NCBI GenBank assembly: GCA_037974665.1 | Contig: CM075775.1 | Span: 41,752,152 to 41,816,151, forward strand | DNA from: Ehretia macrophylla | Taxonomy: Eukaryota; Streptophyta; Magnoliopsida; Boraginales; Ehretiaceae | Length of the DNA stretch: 64,000 bases | Reading direction: 5' to 3' | Shown here: positions 61,245 through 64,000 of the stretch, piece by piece | Numbering within the stretch: position 1 is the first letter of the stretch | Layout of the letters: the number at the start of each line of letters is the position of its first letter | Notes under the pieces: generated by a model | Told to the model about the DNA's origin: nothing | What the model saw: only the letters and a program-made list of their open reading frames with translations | The model's database searches: none | Program-made: the position numbers and the translations under genes

Positions 61245-62953
61245 AATTGCGTCCTCGCAATTCTTCTTCCAATAGGACTCTGCATCATCTACAATCCAAC
61301 TCTGACTAGTCTTCATTAGCTACTGAAAAAGTATTTAATAAAGATGACCAATAGGAAAGTTCAAGTAGAAATGCCAAGTTGTAACGCCAAATAGAAGCTC
61401 AAATGCAGATACCGTACAAGAATCTCGTTGACACGAATACCTAAGAAGAATAAATTCCAACCAGAAACGCCGAGATAATACCAATAAAGACTAAAGCAAA
61501 GATACTGTAGATGTCATTAATACCACACAGTAACGACAAGAAGAATACCTCATGCACGAATCTCCAATAGAAGTCTAACTGTTACTGCCCGAGAATTCCC
61601 AAGCAAGAAGCCAAATAAAAGCTCAAACAAAGATTCTATCTAGAGGTCCAAAGAAGTACCCCGCTGGTCATGGATTTCATAGAAGAATTCCCTGTTAAGA
61701 GTGCTGAAGAAAATACCAAGAACCCAATCAAATATATTTCCAAAGTTCCAAAGAAGCCTTCCAAATAATAACCCCATGGAACAATCAATTAGATTCCGAG
61801 TTTTGCTATCAAAAGCTGAGAGGAATGTCAAAGGAAATAACAGAGAAAATATAACGTGCCCAATAAGACAAACAAGTGGAATAACAAACATAGTTTCCCA
61901 GATGGACAAAAACTCCAAGGATACACAGCGAACTGATGAACAATATACCGAAACCAAACTCTGAGTCCTCTTCACTATTTGCCAAGTGAGAACTTCATAC
62001 AACTTTGCCAACAAGGAAAATACCAAGAGAATGCCTGAACAATGCTCCAGTAAGAAAGTACCAAGAATTGCCCATTAAGTAATACTAAATAATTGGCCAC
62101 TGAGAATCCTAGAGAATGCCATTGAAGAATTTCCAATAAGGGATACCAGTAACACTCCAATAAAGACCGAGGCACATATGCCATAGATAATACCAGGCAG
62201 TAAGGCCGAATGAAATCCCGTTAACCAAGTCCACCGAGAAGTGCCACCAAAAGTGCCCAAAGAACACGCGTTATGAAAACCAAAGAATGTTCCAGAGAAC
62301 ACCCAATTAAAACCCCAAGAGAAAGCTACTCTTTCGCAACTGTTAAGCACAGAGAAGGACCAAAGGGATTCGCCAATAACCGAGCTCCAAAAGCAATCAC
62401 CAATTCCCAAATAAAGGCTAGTCAAATGCCATTCATTTCCTGCCAATCCATACACCTTGAAAAGCCAGCGGTGAACCACTTTCTTCAGGGGAGGAAGAGG
62501 ACTTACTTACCATTTCAATAGGACATGTATGAATGCCAATATATCACAGTTATACATATGCATTAAGCTATTATGCCAGCAAGTTTACAATATAGTTTAT
62601 TTAACAAAGTCACTCAAGCATAACAATCAAGTCAAGCACAGCATAATCAATTCAAATCACGGCATAGCTAATTCAAGACATTTCAGTACACACATTAAAA
62701 GCAATACTTCAAGCAAATAACAATCCACGAGGTCGATTCGATAGGTCAATTCAATGCACAACTAGACACTTTACTTCACTTAGCACACAATTAACACATA
62801 ACACATAACTATATCACATAGGAGCACACATTCATGTCAAGACACATAATCTCACATAAAAGCATACACTTTCAAGACACACTTAACAAGCACACATTTA
62901 AGGGTCACTACCCACCAGACCGAGGACCCTATCCCGGCTTATGAGCTAAATAA
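61245..62953 (-). other. Interior of the right-hand element, no gag or pol
   Basis: About 1.7 kb rich in A and in loosely repeated words such as CCAATAAAGA, AAGAATACC and GAATGCC, as if built from a decayed short tandem repeat. Two minus frames (61640-62026, 128 codons; 62075-62479, 134 codons) are rich in Phe, Trp, Leu and Ser and show no zinc knuckle, protease or polymerase motif. I do not assign them a function. Confidence 0.6.
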
Positions 62954-62965
62954 GCTCTGATACCA
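62954..62965 (-). other. Primer binding site (initiator tRNA-Met) of the right-hand element
   Basis: GCTCTGATACCA on the plus strand is the reverse complement of TGGTATCAGAGC and lies two bases before the LTR at 62968. It sets the element on the minus strand. Confidence 0.9.
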
Positions 62966-62967
62966 CC

Positions 62968-64000
62968 TGTGACACCCCGATCCCTCTCGAGACCGGGAGT
63001 TCTATCAATCAAACTAATCACAACCCAAACCAAACCCGGGCAAAATTTTCAGGAAAAACGGACAGAGTCTCCCCTGTTTATAGGCGAAATGCAAAACCTG
63101 TAATAGCATATAAATGGACCACCACCGTGTCCAACCATACAAAATTTCCTCAAGGCCATCCGAGCCTCGGTTCTCAACAATTTAACTCAGCAAGTATACA
63201 TACATTTCCAATTTAAAAACTAACCTATCTTTTCATTTTGACAAGTACATTCAATTTAGGCAATTAAACCATACAAAGCTACTGCATAAAATAACTATCA
63301 TGCCATTCTAATTCTTTTCCTTTGGACATTACAGCCATGCATTGAAGTTAAGCTACATTAACTATATACATAATCTAACTTATCAAACCATTCCAACTAC
63401 ATAGCTAGATTTATATTACATTTCTTTTAACAATAATTACATACAACATAAAAGCATACAACTTGACAACTTTGACAACTCAAGTTACATAGGCACTCAA
63501 GACAACTCTTCAAGCACGGACTTTCACGAAATCACGAACTTTCCAGCTAACAGGGCATTTCCTAAAATGTGGTGGTGAGGAGTGAGTATACACAACACGT
63601 ATACTCAGTGAGGGCGAGACAGATATCGAATTGGAGAGAAAGAAGATCGTGCAATGCAAATAGGTACAGTTAAGCAATACAATCAATAAAAGGCATTCAA
63701 TATAAACAACAATACAATTAACAACTAAAGAAAGCATTAACACAACCAATCAAAGCTATACCACACTTTGAAGGCTATGGTTCACTCGAGCGAGTAATGT
63801 ACCGATCACGATTCCGATGACTTTAACGATGACGCGCCGGCCCAAACCACCTTATAACACCAGTTTGGAATACCCCGGAAGTATCCATCAATCCTATGAC
63901 CCAAATCTCCCTGGGAGGCAACCCAAGCGAGAAAGGGAATAGCAGCGGAGCTAGAGCAACCAACACTGGCAACCCAAGGCTACCCAGAGAGGCCCATCAC
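62968..64000 (-). repeat. 5' LTR (partial) of the right-hand element
   Basis: It begins TGTGACACCCCG and runs off the window. It is nearly identical to the first 1.03 kb of the LTR at 58731, which suggests a fairly recent insertion. Confidence 0.88.

Larger units (their letters stand above)
58731..64000 (-). mobile_element. Non-autonomous LTR retrotransposon (LARD-like), right end outside the window
   Basis: Two LTRs starting TGTGACACCCC at 58731 and 62968 enclose 1741 bp with no gag or pol. The primer site is on the minus strand beside the right LTR and the polypurine tract is beside the left LTR, so the element reads right to left. Its LTR and the bases next to its tract resemble the coding element at 1-4795, which is a plausible helper. 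The right LTR is cut by the window edge, so the target duplication cannot be checked. Confidence 0.87.

Overview
The window is repeat-rich nuclear DNA of a flowering plant. The evidence is a 5S ribosomal RNA gene array of plant type (118-nt genes in direct repeats of about 680 bp, each with an upstream TATA-like box and a downstream T-run) and many Ty3/gypsy LTR retrotransposons primed by initiator tRNA-Met. I see no host protein-coding gene. The species cannot be named from the sequence alone.

Layout. 1-4795: the 3' part of a minus-strand Ty3/gypsy chromovirus (LTR, polypurine tract, then a long open reading frame for reverse transcriptase, RNase H and integrase), cut off abruptly. 4796-5295: a complete 500-bp TRIM element (two 210-bp LTRs, a primer site and a polypurine tract). 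It sits exactly on the border between the chromovirus and the 5S array, and its two flanks do not match. 5296-58730: the 5S array, with 25 gene copies, all on the + strand. One copy is split by a transposon and several others are clearly mutated. 58731-64000: a minus-strand retrotransposon with two LTRs and only a 1.74-kb interior without gag or pol. It is probably a non-autonomous relative of the element at 1-4795.

The array is not a simple tandem array. It is a higher-order repeat, present three times (from 5449, 18273 and 28863). Each unit holds three 5S genes, a forward LTR truncated at its 3' end, two 5S genes, a reverse LTR, and then two to four more 5S genes (later units are partly eroded). 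The transposon insertion points, the LTR truncation and gene-specific base changes are shared between units, so whole blocks of roughly 10-13 kb were duplicated after the LTRs had inserted. Later events are specific to one unit. Unit B lost one 5S repeat and part of its reverse LTR. Unit C gained a solo LTR (33574-37088, target duplication ATTAG) and a full-length 14.7-kb chromovirus (42498-57175, target duplication TCCCA). The chromovirus landed inside a 5S gene and itself carries a nested 2.4-kb solo LTR in its 5' LTR.

The coding parts of the full-length element are broken by many stops and at least two frameshifts. The left-hand pol is open except for a frame change near its C-terminus. 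Everything else is LTR or 5S spacer. Short reading frames in those regions are chance frames copied along with the repeats.
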